Of a DNA stretch of 9,704 nucleotides, positions 1 through 6,352 are shown piece by piece; the first letter of the stretch is position 1; the number at the start of each line of letters is the position of its first letter. The notes beneath the pieces were generated by a model that was given only the letters and a program-made list of their open reading frames with translations, was not told where the DNA came from and ran no database searches. Origin of the DNA: Lysobacterales bacterium UBA5700 (GTDB lineage Bacteria; Pseudomonadota; Gammaproteobacteria; Xanthomonadales; Xanthomonadaceae). Both the position numbers and the translations under genes were made by a program. The stretch lies in contig DIHI01000073.1 of assembly GCA_002420085.1 (NCBI GenBank), positions 859 to 10,562 on the forward strand, written 5' to 3'.

Positions 1-1
1 C

Positions 2-481
2 CTGGTCTGGCGGCCATCGCAGTGGCAGGCGCTGATCCTGGCCCTGCTGGCGATTGCCAGCCCGCTTGCCATCGTCATGACCGGCATGCCGGCCCTGCTG
101 CGCTGGCCGTTGGCGCTCGCCGTCCTGGTCGGGACGCTGTGGTCCCTGCATCGCTATCGACACAGCCGCCCTGGGCGTCTGCACTGGTCTCGACCGGATC
201 TGCCGGCCACCTGGCACGAATCGACGAGCCGCGCGACACCCGCCGTCGGCCCCGGCGTCGATGCCGACCCGAGCGGCGGCGAGCCGGGCCGAACGCTCAC
301 GGTGGTGGCGATTGCCCAGCGCGGGCCGATCCTGACGATGCGCCTGGAGGATGACGAACAGGGCGCGATCGTCCGGCTGGTCTGGTGGCCGGACACCCTT
401 ACCGTGGCTGAACGGCGCTGTCTGATCCTGGCTGGTGGCAGTCATCGTCGTGCCACGGGCTCGTCTTTGATGGCAGGATAG
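2..481 (+). CDS. YgfX-like small inner-membrane protein, 5' end outside the window
   Basis: The reading frame is open from the first base, so the gene begins upstream; 159 residues and a TAG stop at 479-481 are visible. An internal ATG at 77 is unlikely to be the start, because the residues before it form a hydrophobic helix (visible residues about 9-26). A second helix follows at about 33-48, with an HRYRHSR basic stretch after it. The C-terminal part is soluble and ends with a WWPDTLTVAERRCL segment, which resembles the WPDSL..EWRRLR ending of YgfX proteins. YgfX is known as a two-helix membrane protein usually encoded next to the flavinylation factor SdhE; that partner would lie outside the window. 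A Pro/Gly/Thr-rich linker at roughly visible residues 70-95 is unusual. The family call rests on topology, the C-terminal motif and position before lolC, so it is moderate. A generic hypothetical membrane protein is the alternative. Confidence 0.6.
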   Translation: MVWRPSQWQALILALLAIASPLAIVMTGMPALLRWPLALAVLVGTLWSLHRYRHSRPGRLHWSRPDLPATWHESTSRATPAVGPGVDADPSGGEPGRTLTVVAIAQRGPILTMRLEDDEQGAIVRLVWWPDTLTVAERRCLILAGGSHRRATGSSLMAG

Positions 482-506
482 GGCGCCCGTCACGACCGCC
501 ACCCGC

Positions 507-1751
507 GTGCTTCGACCTCTCGCCCTCGCCATCGGCCTGCGCTATACCCGCGCGAAGCGCCGAACCCGGTTCATTTCGTTCATTTCTGCGGTGTCGATGG
601 CTGGCATCGGGCTCGGCGTCGCTGCCCTGATCACGGTCATCTCGGTGATGAACGGCTTCGGCGAGGAATTGCGGGCGCGCATCCTCGGCATGGTTTCCCA
701 TGCCACCGTCAGCGCCGTCGGCGAAGCCCTGAGCGACTGGCCCGAAGCCGTCGCCTTGGCGCGAACCGACCCCCGGGTGATCGGTGCCGCGCCCTATGTC
801 GAGCGCGAGGCCCTGCTCAATGGGCCGCGTCCGCAGGGCGCGATCGTGCGCGGCATCGAACCGAGCCACGAGGTCTCGGTCTCCGAATTCGGCAGCAGCA
901 TGCTGGCCGGTCAGCTCGACGCCTTGCGGCCCGGCGCCTACAACATCGTGCTCGGCAAGGAACTGGCGCTCTGGCTCGGGGTCTCGGTTGGCGACCCGGT
1001 CACAGTCACCGTGCCGGAATTCCGGACCACGGTGATCGGCGCCTTGCCGCAGATGCGGCGGTTCACGGTGTCCGGCATCTACGAAATCGGTTTCCAGGAT
1101 GCCGATCGCGGCATGGCCCTGATTCATCTGGCCGATGCCCAGCGTCTGACCCGGATGGGCGAGGGTGTGACCGGGGTTCGCCTCAAGCTTGAAGACATCT
1201 TCCAGGCCCGGCGGGTGGCGGACGATCTGGCCGATCGTCTGGGCGGTCATTACCACGTGCGCGACTGGAGCTCCGATCATGCCAGTTTCTTTCGTGCGAT
1301 CCGGATCGAGAAGACCATGATCTTCATCGTCGTCTCGCTGGTGGTGGCGGTCGCCGCCTTCAACCTGGTCAGTTCGCTGGTCATGCTGGTGACCGACAAG
1401 CAGGCCGATATCGCCATCCTGCGCACGCTCGGCATGAGTCCCGGCACGGTCCTGTCGATCTTCATGATCCAGGGCCTGGTGATCGGCGGAGTCGGCATCG
1501 TGCTCGGGGTCGTGCTCGGGGTCGGACTGACCCTGAACCTCGATCTGGTGGTCGATCTGGTCGAGCAGGTGTTCGGAATCGAGGTCATGCCCAAGGACAT
1601 GTACTACGTCACCGGTCTGCCGACCGCCCTGCATTGGCCGGAAGTCGGCCTGATCGCCGCTATCGCCTTCGTCATGAGCCTGCTGGCGACCCTCTATCCC
1701 TCCTGGCGGGCGGCCCGGACCGACCCGGCGATGGCACTGCGCTATGAATGA
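507..1751 (+). CDS. lolC: Lipoprotein-releasing ABC transporter permease, LolC/LolE family
   Basis: This is the inner-membrane permease of the Lol system, which extracts mature lipoproteins from the outer leaflet of the inner membrane and passes them to LolA. The 414-residue product is of usual family length. It opens with LRYTRAKRR and [20 protein letters not shown], the typical first helix (about 25-48). A periplasmic domain (about 50-268) follows, then three helices at about 272-296, 314-345 and 379-397, and the family ending [16 protein letters not shown]. The segment around residues 173-186 ([11 protein letters not shown]) sits where LolC carries the hook that recruits LolA. The start is GTG at 507: an in-frame TGA at 468-470 leaves no other usual start codon upstream and the N-terminus aligns with the family. 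No clear Shine-Dalgarno sequence precedes it. It overlaps lolD by 8 bases. With no second permease beside it, it may act as a homodimer (LolF-like); that is inference. Confidence 0.95.
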   Translation: MLRPLALAIGLRYTRAKRRTRFISFISAVSMAGIGLGVAALITVISVMNGFGEELRARILGMVSHATVSAVGEALSDWPEAVALARTDPRVIGAAPYVEREALLNGPRPQGAIVRGIEPSHEVSVSEFGSSMLAGQLDALRPGAYNIVLGKELALWLGVSVGDPVTVTVPEFRTTVIGALPQMRRFTVSGIYEIGFQDADRGMALIHLADAQRLTRMGEGVTGVRLKLEDIFQARRVADDLADRLGGHYHVRDWSSDHASFFRAIRIEKTMIFIVVSLVVAVAAFNLVSSLVMLVTDKQADIAILRTLGMSPGTVLSIFMIQGLVIGGVGIVLGVVLGVGLTLNLDLVVDLVEQVFGIEVMPKDMYYVTGLPTALHWPEVGLIAAIAFVMSLLATLYPSWRAARTDPAMALRYE

Positions 1752-2502
1752 TCGGGACTCGGCGATGACCACGCGCCAGGCCGAGCAGCAGCCATCCACC
1801 GCCCTCGGTGGCCGGAGCGGTGCCGCCGTGCTGCACTGTGAGGGCCTGAGCAAGACCTATCGCGAGGGCAGCTTCACCACGCCGGTGTTCTCGGGCCTGG
1901 CGCTGACCGTGGCAGCCGGCGAGTCGGTGGCCGTGATCGGCGCTTCCGGTGCCGGCAAGAGCACCCTGCTGCATCTGCTCGGTGGACTGGATGCACCGAC
2001 CGCAGGTGAAGTCTGGGTGAGCGGCGAACGGATGTCGGCACTGGGCGATCGGGCACGCGGCCAGTTGCGCAATCGCGCACTCGGCTTCGTCTATCAGTTT
2101 CACCATCTGCTGCCGGAGTTCACCGCGCTGGAAAACGTGATGATGCCGCGCCTGATCGCCGGGGTGGAGGCCGCCGCCGCCACAGATGAAGCACGTGCCC
2201 TGCTGGAACGGGTCGGTCTGGCGGCGCGACTCGGCCACAAGCCGGGCGAACTGTCCGGCGGCGAACGGCAACGGGTGGCGGTGGCCCGAGCCCTGGTCTC
2301 GCGGCCGGCCTGCGTGCTCGCCGACGAACCGACCGGCAATCTCGATGAGCGCACGGCGGCGATGGTGTTCGACCTGCTGCTGGAAATGAAACGCGAGCAT
2401 GGCAGCGCACTGGTACTGGTGACCCACGACCTGCGCCTGGCCCGCCGGCTGGATCGGGTGCTGGAGTTGTCCGAAGGCCGATTGCGCCCGTTCGCCGACT
2501 GA
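1744..2502 (+). CDS. lolD: Lipoprotein-releasing ABC transporter ATPase LolD
   Basis: This is the cytoplasmic ATPase that powers lipoprotein release by the Lol permease. All ABC motifs are present in the 252-residue product: Walker [10 protein letters not shown] (66-74), Q-loop Gln118 in [10 protein letters not shown], signature LSGGERQ (170-176), Walker B VLADEP (191-196) with Glu195 as catalytic base, D-loop NLD (199-201) and switch His228 in VTHD. The [14 protein letters not shown] segment after the Q-loop and [10 protein letters not shown] are characteristic of LolD/MacB-type ATPases. The gene overlaps the permease gene by 8 bases, which points to translational coupling. The product has about 20 extra residues before the conserved LSKTY. 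A second in-frame ATG at 1765, with GGGA at 1754-1757 seven bases before it, is an equally good start and would give 245 residues. Confidence 0.96.
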   Translation: MNDRDSAMTTRQAEQQPSTALGGRSGAAVLHCEGLSKTYREGSFTTPVFSGLALTVAAGESVAVIGASGAGKSTLLHLLGGLDAPTAGEVWVSGERMSALGDRARGQLRNRALGFVYQFHHLLPEFTALENVMMPRLIAGVEAAAATDEARALLERVGLAARLGHKPGELSGGERQRVAVARALVSRPACVLADEPTGNLDERTAAMVFDLLLEMKREHGSALVLVTHDLRLARRLDRVLELSEGRLRPFAD

Positions 2503-2689
2503 GTCGATCGATTCGAGCGATCCGGCCGACACGCGATCCGGCCACCCACCCCATCCCCGGACTCGACCCGCGCCAGCGCCAGCGCCGAGCCAGGCCCGTC
2601 CTGCCGCATCAGGGATCGGCAAAACACCTACCCTCGGTCGGGCGGGTCTGCCGACGACGGTGCGCGATCCGGCCGCCAGACTGGCGGGC
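2503..2689 (+). other. lolD-comEC gap, no gene seen
   Basis: No coding region, RNA gene or convincing intrinsic terminator is visible in this gap of 157 bases, or 187 if comEC starts at its ATG. It holds a TCGATCGA palindrome just after the lolD stop, copies of an 11-base word, a short GCCAGC duplication at about 2573-2584 and an AAAACACCTACCCT stretch (2621-2634). The TACCCT (2629-2634) could be a weak -10 element, but I see no matching -35 hexamer 16-18 bases before it, so I do not call a promoter. The gap is the only break between lolD and comEC and is the natural place for a separate comEC promoter if one exists. Confidence 0.5.
2517..2674 (+). repeat. Three copies of the 11-base word GCGATCCGGCC
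   Basis: Identical copies lie at 2517-2527, 2533-2543 and 2664-2674. The first two have start points 16 bases apart; the third falls between the GTG (2660) and ATG (2690) candidate starts of comEC. The copies are exact, but GATC and CGGCC words are common in this sequence, so chance is a real alternative. No function is claimed. Confidence 0.4.
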
Positions 2690-5071
2690 ATGTCCGTCAT
2701 CGATCCCCGTTCGTCGATCGCCCTGAACCACCGCCGCGTGGTCGAATCCGATCGGCCGATCCAGACCGCAGCCGGCCCGAGTCTGGCCGCGACCGCCCTG
2801 GCCATCCTGTTCGGCACCGTGCTGGCGCTCGCCATGACCCGGCTGCCGCCGACCGGTGGCACGCTGGCTGTGCTGCTGGTCGCGCTGCTGCTGGCCCTGA
2901 TCGGATCGACGCCCTGGCTGCGTCTGCCGGCACTGGTGGCGATCGGCTTCGCGCTGGCGGCACTGCATGGCAGTGCCGCCGTGTCTGGCCGCATTCCGCC
3001 GGCACTGGTGGGGATCGATCTCGCCGTCGAGGTGCGGATCGAAGGCTTGCCGCGCATGCGCCCCGACCTGCTGCGTTTCGATGCCGTGGTGGTGGCCGGG
3101 GAGGGCGATGGCGCGACCCTGATCGGCCGGCGTCTGCGACTGAGCTGGTATGGTCAGGCTCCCGACCTGGCAGCCGGCGAACACTGGGCCTTCACCGTCC
3201 GAGTCCGGCGGCCGCGCGGGGTCGCCAATCCGGGCGGCTTCGATTTCGAGCGCTGGGCCGCCCGACTGGCGATCGCCGGCACCGGTCACGTTCGCGACAC
3301 CGGATCGGCGCGCCGTCTGGCCCGCCATGCCAGCCTGGACGGCTGGCGCATGCGCATGTCCGAACGGATCGGACAGCACCTGCCTGAGCGCGAGGCGCGC
3401 TTCGTCCAGGCATTGGCCCTGGGTGATACCCGCTCGCTCGACGATGAGGATTGGCGCATCCTGCGCGCCACCGGCCTGAGCCATCTGCTGGCGATCTCCG
3501 GCTTCCATGTCGGCGTGGTCGCCGGATTCGGCGCCTTGCTGGCGCGTGCCCTGTGGTGGCTATGGCCGGCACTGGCCCTGCGTCTGCCGCGACCGGTGGC
3601 GGCAGCGGCCACCGCAATGGTGTTCGCCCTGGCCTATGCCGCCGCCGCAGGATTCGCCCTGCCGACCGTGCGGGCGACCCTGATGATCGCAGCCGTGCTG
3701 GTCGCCCAGGTGCTGCGCCGCGCTCGACGCTCCACCCAGGGCCTGGCGCTGGCCCTGCTGGTCGCCCTGGTGCTCGACCCGTTGGCCGTGCTCGGCGCCG
3801 GCTTCTGGCTCAGCTTCATGGGCGTGGCCTGGCTGATCGCCTGCCTGCCCGATGCGGACCGCAGTTGGCTGCGGCAACTGGTCCAGGCACAGACCGTAGC
3901 GACCCTCGGCCTGTTGCCGATCACCGTCTGGTTCTTCGGTGAGGCGTCATTGATCGGTCCGCTGCTCAATCTGCTGGCGATTCCCTGGGTCACCCTGCTG
4001 GTGGTGCCGCTGGCCCTGATCGGACTGGCGGCCCTGACCCTCGGCCTGCCGGGCGCTGATCTGGCAGTGGCCCTGGCGGCCGATGCCATGGCCCTGGCCT
4101 GGCGCCTGGCCAGCACGGCGGCCGAATGGCCATTGGCTGCGATCTGGCTGCCCGAGCCCGGTGCCGTGACCGTGCTGGCAGCCCTGCTGGCCGCGACCTG
4201 GCTGCTGTTGCCGCGCGGCCTGCCGGGCAAACTGCCGGCCGCCATCCTGCTGGCGCCACTGTTCTGGCCGAGCAGCGAAACCGTGCCGGACGGCGCGGTC
4301 CGGGTCAATCTGATCGATGTCGGTCAGGGCCTGTCGATCCTGATCCGCACCCGCGAACACGCCATGCTCTATGACGCCGGTGCCGCGTTCGATGGCGGCC
4401 TCGATCTGGGCGAGGCGGCGGTCGTCCCGGCCTTGCGTGCGCTCGGTGTTCGGCAACTCGACCGTCTGCTGCTCAGTCATGCCGACAACGACCATGCCGG
4501 CGGCGCTTCGGCGGTTCGTGCCGCGTATCGATCGGTCGAGGTGCTGGCACCGGACGGCAGCGGCCTGGATGCCGACGTCTGCCGTGCCGGCACCGGTTGG
4601 ACCTGGAACCGGGTCCGGTTTCGCCTGCTCCACCCACCGAAGCATTTTCCCTACCTGGGCAACGAGAGCAGTTGCGTGCTCCAGATCGATGCCGAGGGCG
4701 GCCGGCTGCTGGCGGTCGGCGACATCGGCGCGCTGATCGAACGCCGGCTGGTCCGTGAACAGAATGAAGCCCTGTCGGCCGATGTCCTGATCGTGCCGCA
4801 CCACGGCAGCCGGCACAGTTCCAGCGATGCCTTCCTGGCTGCCGTCGCGCCGCGTCTGGCCTTGGTCTCGGCCGGTCACGGCAATCGTTTCGGCCACCCG
4901 CATCCCGACACCCTGGCACGCCTGGACCGGATCGGCGCCGTGGTCGCGGCCACCGCCGAATCCGGCATGATCGCCTTCACCCTGGATCGCAACGGCCATG
5001 GGCCGCTCGAACAGTGGCGGATCGACCATCGCCGGTTCTGGCACGAGGGTGATGATTCGGTGGTGCCCTGA
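2690..5071 (+). CDS. comEC: ComEC/Rec2 family DNA-uptake channel protein
   Basis: ComEC is the polytopic inner-membrane protein that carries transforming single-stranded DNA into the cytoplasm. The 793-residue product has the full architecture. Two or three hydrophobic helices (about 31-94) come first, then a soluble DUF4131-type domain (about 105-205) containing NPGGFDFERW. Next is the competence domain (about 240-510), with ALALGDTRSL, the family hallmark LLAISGFHVG near 266-275, and many helices. Last comes a metallo-beta-lactamase-like domain from VNLIDVGQG (539) onward. Visible metal-site motifs are HADNDH (597-602), GDIG (677-680), PHHGS (703-707) and the GHGNRFGHPH segment (729-738). 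The start is uncertain: ATG 2690 is chosen, while in-frame GTG 2660 would add ten residues; neither has a well-spaced Shine-Dalgarno. Length and motifs are intact with no frameshift, so the protein should be functional. Sequence alone does not show that the cell is naturally competent. Confidence 0.94.
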   Translation: MSVIDPRSSIALNHRRVVESDRPIQTAAGPSLAATALAILFGTVLALAMTRLPPTGGTLAVLLVALLLALIGSTPWLRLPALVAIGFALAALHGSAAVSGRIPPALVGIDLAVEVRIEGLPRMRPDLLRFDAVVVAGEGDGATLIGRRLRLSWYGQAPDLAAGEHWAFTVRVRRPRGVANPGGFDFERWAARLAIAGTGHVRDTGSARRLARHASLDGWRMRMSERIGQHLPEREARFVQALALGDTRSLDDEDWRILRATGLSHLLAISGFHVGVVAGFGALLARALWWLWPALALRLPRPVAAAATAMVFALAYAAAAGFALPTVRATLMIAAVLVAQVLRRARRSTQGLALALLVALVLDPLAVLGAGFWLSFMGVAWLIACLPDADRSWLRQLVQAQTVATLGLLPITVWFFGEASLIGPLLNLLAIPWVTLLVVPLALIGLAALTLGLPGADLAVALAADAMALAWRLASTAAEWPLAAIWLPEPGAVTVLAALLAATWLLLPRGLPGKLPAAILLAPLFWPSSETVPDGAVRVNLIDVGQGLSILIRTREHAMLYDAGAAFDGGLDLGEAAVVPALRALGVRQLDRLLLSHADNDHAGGASAVRAAYRSVEVLAPDGSGLDADVCRAGTGWTWNRVRFRLLHPPKHFPYLGNESSCVLQIDAEGGRLLAVGDIGALIERRLVREQNEALSADVLIVPHHGSRHSSSDAFLAAVAPRLALVSAGHGNRFGHPHPDTLARLDRIGAVVAATAESGMIAFTLDRNGHGPLEQWRIDHRRFWHEGDDSVVP

Positions 5072-5097
5072 ATCACCGGCGGCCGTTCAGCCGTGAT
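5072..5097 (+). terminator. Weak hairpin directly after the comEC stop
   Basis: The arms ATCACCGGC (5072-5080) and GCCGTGAT (5090-5097) can pair with one bulged C around a nine-base loop. The hairpin begins at the base after the comEC stop. No T-run follows (the next bases are CGTCCGCGCG), so it is at best a weak terminator or an mRNA 3'-end stabilising element. A chance pairing cannot be excluded. Confidence 0.25.
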
Positions 5098-5201
5098 CGT
5101 CCGCGCGTTTCCGGCCTTGCCTGTACCGTCCTGGGGCGTCGGGCGCGCACCGGAGCGACGCTGCCGGTATCCTATCCGCTCGACCGGAGGCGGCACCCCC
5201 G

Positions 5202-5264
5202 GCCGACGTCGGCATCCGGCGTCGGCATCGCCGGCCCGGCGCGAACTGTTTCCTTTCGGCGGAG
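5202..5264 (+). promoter_or_regulatory. exbB leader: palindrome, GC stem-loop and ribosome binding site
   Basis: Three elements sit in order ahead of exbB. GCCGACGTCGGC (5202-5213) is a perfect 12-base palindrome. CCGGCG (5216-5221) and CGCCGG (5229-5234) can form a six-pair GC stem with a seven-base loop. CGTCGGCATC also occurs twice as a direct repeat (5207-5216 and 5220-5229), overlapping both. GGAG (5261-5264), six bases before the ATG at 5271, is a good Shine-Dalgarno and fixes the exbB start. A TATCCTAT word at 5168-5175 could be a -10 element, but no good -35 hexamer precedes it. The ribosome binding site is solid; an operator or attenuator role for the rest is speculation. Confidence 0.4.
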
Positions 5265-5270
5265 CGACCA

Positions 5271-5933
5271 ATGCTGGAACTTCTGATGGCGGGCGGCTGG
5301 GTGATGTGGCCGATCCTGCTGCTGTCTCTGGTGGCCATGGCCATCGTCCTCGAACGTTTCTGGACCCTGCGTTCGGTGGCCGTGCTGCCGCCCGGCCTGG
5401 GTTGGGAAGTCTGCCAATGGGCCGCCAAGGGCCGGCTCGACCCGGCCCACATCGAGGCCCTGCGCGACAACTCGGCGCTGGGCGCCCTGCTGGCGGCGAC
5501 CCTGGATGTCCGGCATTGGCCACGCGACCAGATCAAGGAGCGGGTCGAGGATGTCGGCCGCCACCTCAGTCATCGGATGGAGCGCTTCCTCAATTCGCTC
5601 GGTACGATCGCGGCGGTTTCACCCCTGCTCGGCCTGCTCGGCACCGTGTTCGGCATGATCCGCATGTTCATGTCGATGATGGAACACGGCGTCGGCGATC
5701 CCAACCGGCTGGCCGGTGGCATCGGCGAGGCCCTGGTCAGTACCGCCGCCGGTCTGTCGGTGGCGATCCCGGCATTGATCTTCTATCGTTATTTTCGCGG
5801 ACGAGTGGCGGAGTACGTGATCGAGATGGAGAAACAGGCGATCGCCCTGCTCGACACCCTCGAACACGCCGCACCGGCCGAGAACGGCCGTCCCGGTGAA
5901 CGGCCGGCCGGCGAGGCGCGGGGCAGCGAATGA
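5271..5933 (+). CDS. exbB: MotA/TolQ/ExbB family proton-channel protein (ExbB-like)
   Basis: This is the pentamer-forming inner-membrane subunit of a proton-driven energy-transducing complex; relatives power TonB (ExbB) or TolA (TolQ). The 220 residues are close to TolQ length. Helix 1 spans about 11-28, and a long cytoplasmic loop follows (about 30-108). The hallmark region has helix 2 with SPLLGLLGTVFGMIRMF (117-133) and helix 3 with EALVSTAAGLSVAIPALIFY (153-172). Thr125 and Thr158 correspond to the channel-lining threonines of the family. The C-terminus (about 201-220) is a polar Gly/Pro/Arg/Glu-rich tail. The start is supported by GGAG six bases upstream. The gene overlaps exbD by four bases (ATGA). 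No TonB or TolA gene is visible nearby, so the driven partner is unknown, and the symbol marks family rather than proven iron-uptake function. Confidence 0.92.
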   Translation: MLELLMAGGWVMWPILLLSLVAMAIVLERFWTLRSVAVLPPGLGWEVCQWAAKGRLDPAHIEALRDNSALGALLAATLDVRHWPRDQIKERVEDVGRHLSHRMERFLNSLGTIAAVSPLLGLLGTVFGMIRMFMSMMEHGVGDPNRLAGGIGEALVSTAAGLSVAIPALIFYRYFRGRVAEYVIEMEKQAIALLDTLEHAAPAENGRPGERPAGEARGSE

Positions 5934-6352
5934 AGTTCGCACGCACCAGTGGCACCGAAGAACCGGAAATCAGCCTGACCTCGCTGATCGACGTGGTGTT
6001 CATCCTGATCATCTTCTTCGTGGTCACCACCCGCTTCGATCCACGCGCCGCGCTCGAACTGAAACTGCCCAATGCCAGTGCCCCGGCCCTGGTCGAGCCG
6101 TTGCCGCCGTTGGAGTTGCTGGTCGATGCCGATGGTCGCTACTACCTGGATGGCAAGGAAGTGCTGGGGCAGGGCATCGATGCCCTGTCGAAGGCACTGA
6201 CCGCCCATCCCGGCGAACCGGAGACCACCCCCGTGGTGCTGCGTGCCGATGCCCGCAGCAGCCACCAGGCGGTGGTGACCGCACTGGATGCCCTCGGCCG
6301 GCGCGGCTTCGTTCGCATCTCGATCGCCACCACCCCCGAGACCGGCCAGTGA
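5930..6352 (+). CDS. exbD: ExbD/TolR family biopolymer transport protein (ExbD-like)
   Basis: This is the partner subunit of the preceding ExbB-like protein. In this family a single helix sits inside the ExbB/TolQ pentamer and a periplasmic domain contacts the driven protein or peptidoglycan. The 140-residue product has a short cytoplasmic N-terminus containing EISLTSLIDVVF, one helix (about 18-36) and a periplasmic domain (about 40-135). Asp21 in the helix is the conserved proton-carrying residue, matching Asp25 of ExbD and Asp23 of TolR. The motif VVLRADARSSHQAVVTALDAL (split around residues 102-122) is the usual periplasmic ExbD/TolR core. The start ATG overlaps the exbB stop (ATGA), and the stop overlaps the msbA start (GTGA). 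I cannot assign it to the TonB or Tol system. Confidence 0.93.
   Translation: MKFARTSGTEEPEISLTSLIDVVFILIIFFVVTTRFDPRAALELKLPNASAPALVEPLPPLELLVDADGRYYLDGKEVLGQGIDALSKALTAHPGEPETTPVVLRADARSSHQAVVTALDALGRRGFVRISIATTPETGQ

Noticed and set aside
399..1853. Long minus-strand open frame of 484 codons opposite lolC
   Set aside because: It lies antisense to a clear LolC-family gene. Its product is rich in Gln, His, Asp, Arg and Gly, as expected from reading high-GC codons backwards, and has no recognisable motif.
2505..2512. TCGATCGA palindrome after lolD as a terminator or binding site
   Set aside because: It is short, has no T-run, and GATC-containing palindromes are frequent throughout the window.
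1672..3057. Minus-strand open frame of 461 codons spanning the lolD-comEC gap
   Set aside because: It crosses both lolD and comEC in antisense and has no family signature; the gap alone is too short to hold a convincing gene.
3947..5044. Minus-strand open frame of 365 codons opposite the end of comEC
   Set aside because: Gln/Gly/Arg-rich antisense shadow of the ComEC metallo-beta-lactamase domain.
5168..5175. TATCCTAT as a -10 promoter element for exbB
   Set aside because: No recognisable -35 hexamer lies 16-18 bases upstream; TTGCCT at 5117 is much too far away.
5093..5899. Plus-strand open frame of 268 codons starting in the comEC-exbB gap
   Set aside because: Most of it overlaps exbB in another frame and its Arg/Gly/Pro-rich product has no motif. 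The exbB frame has membrane helices, family residues and a good ribosome binding site.
5896..6348. Upstream in-frame extension of msbA
   Set aside because: It would overlay all of exbD in a different frame and encodes Arg/Gly-rich sequence without helices. The GTGA junction at 6349 gives the expected MsbA length.
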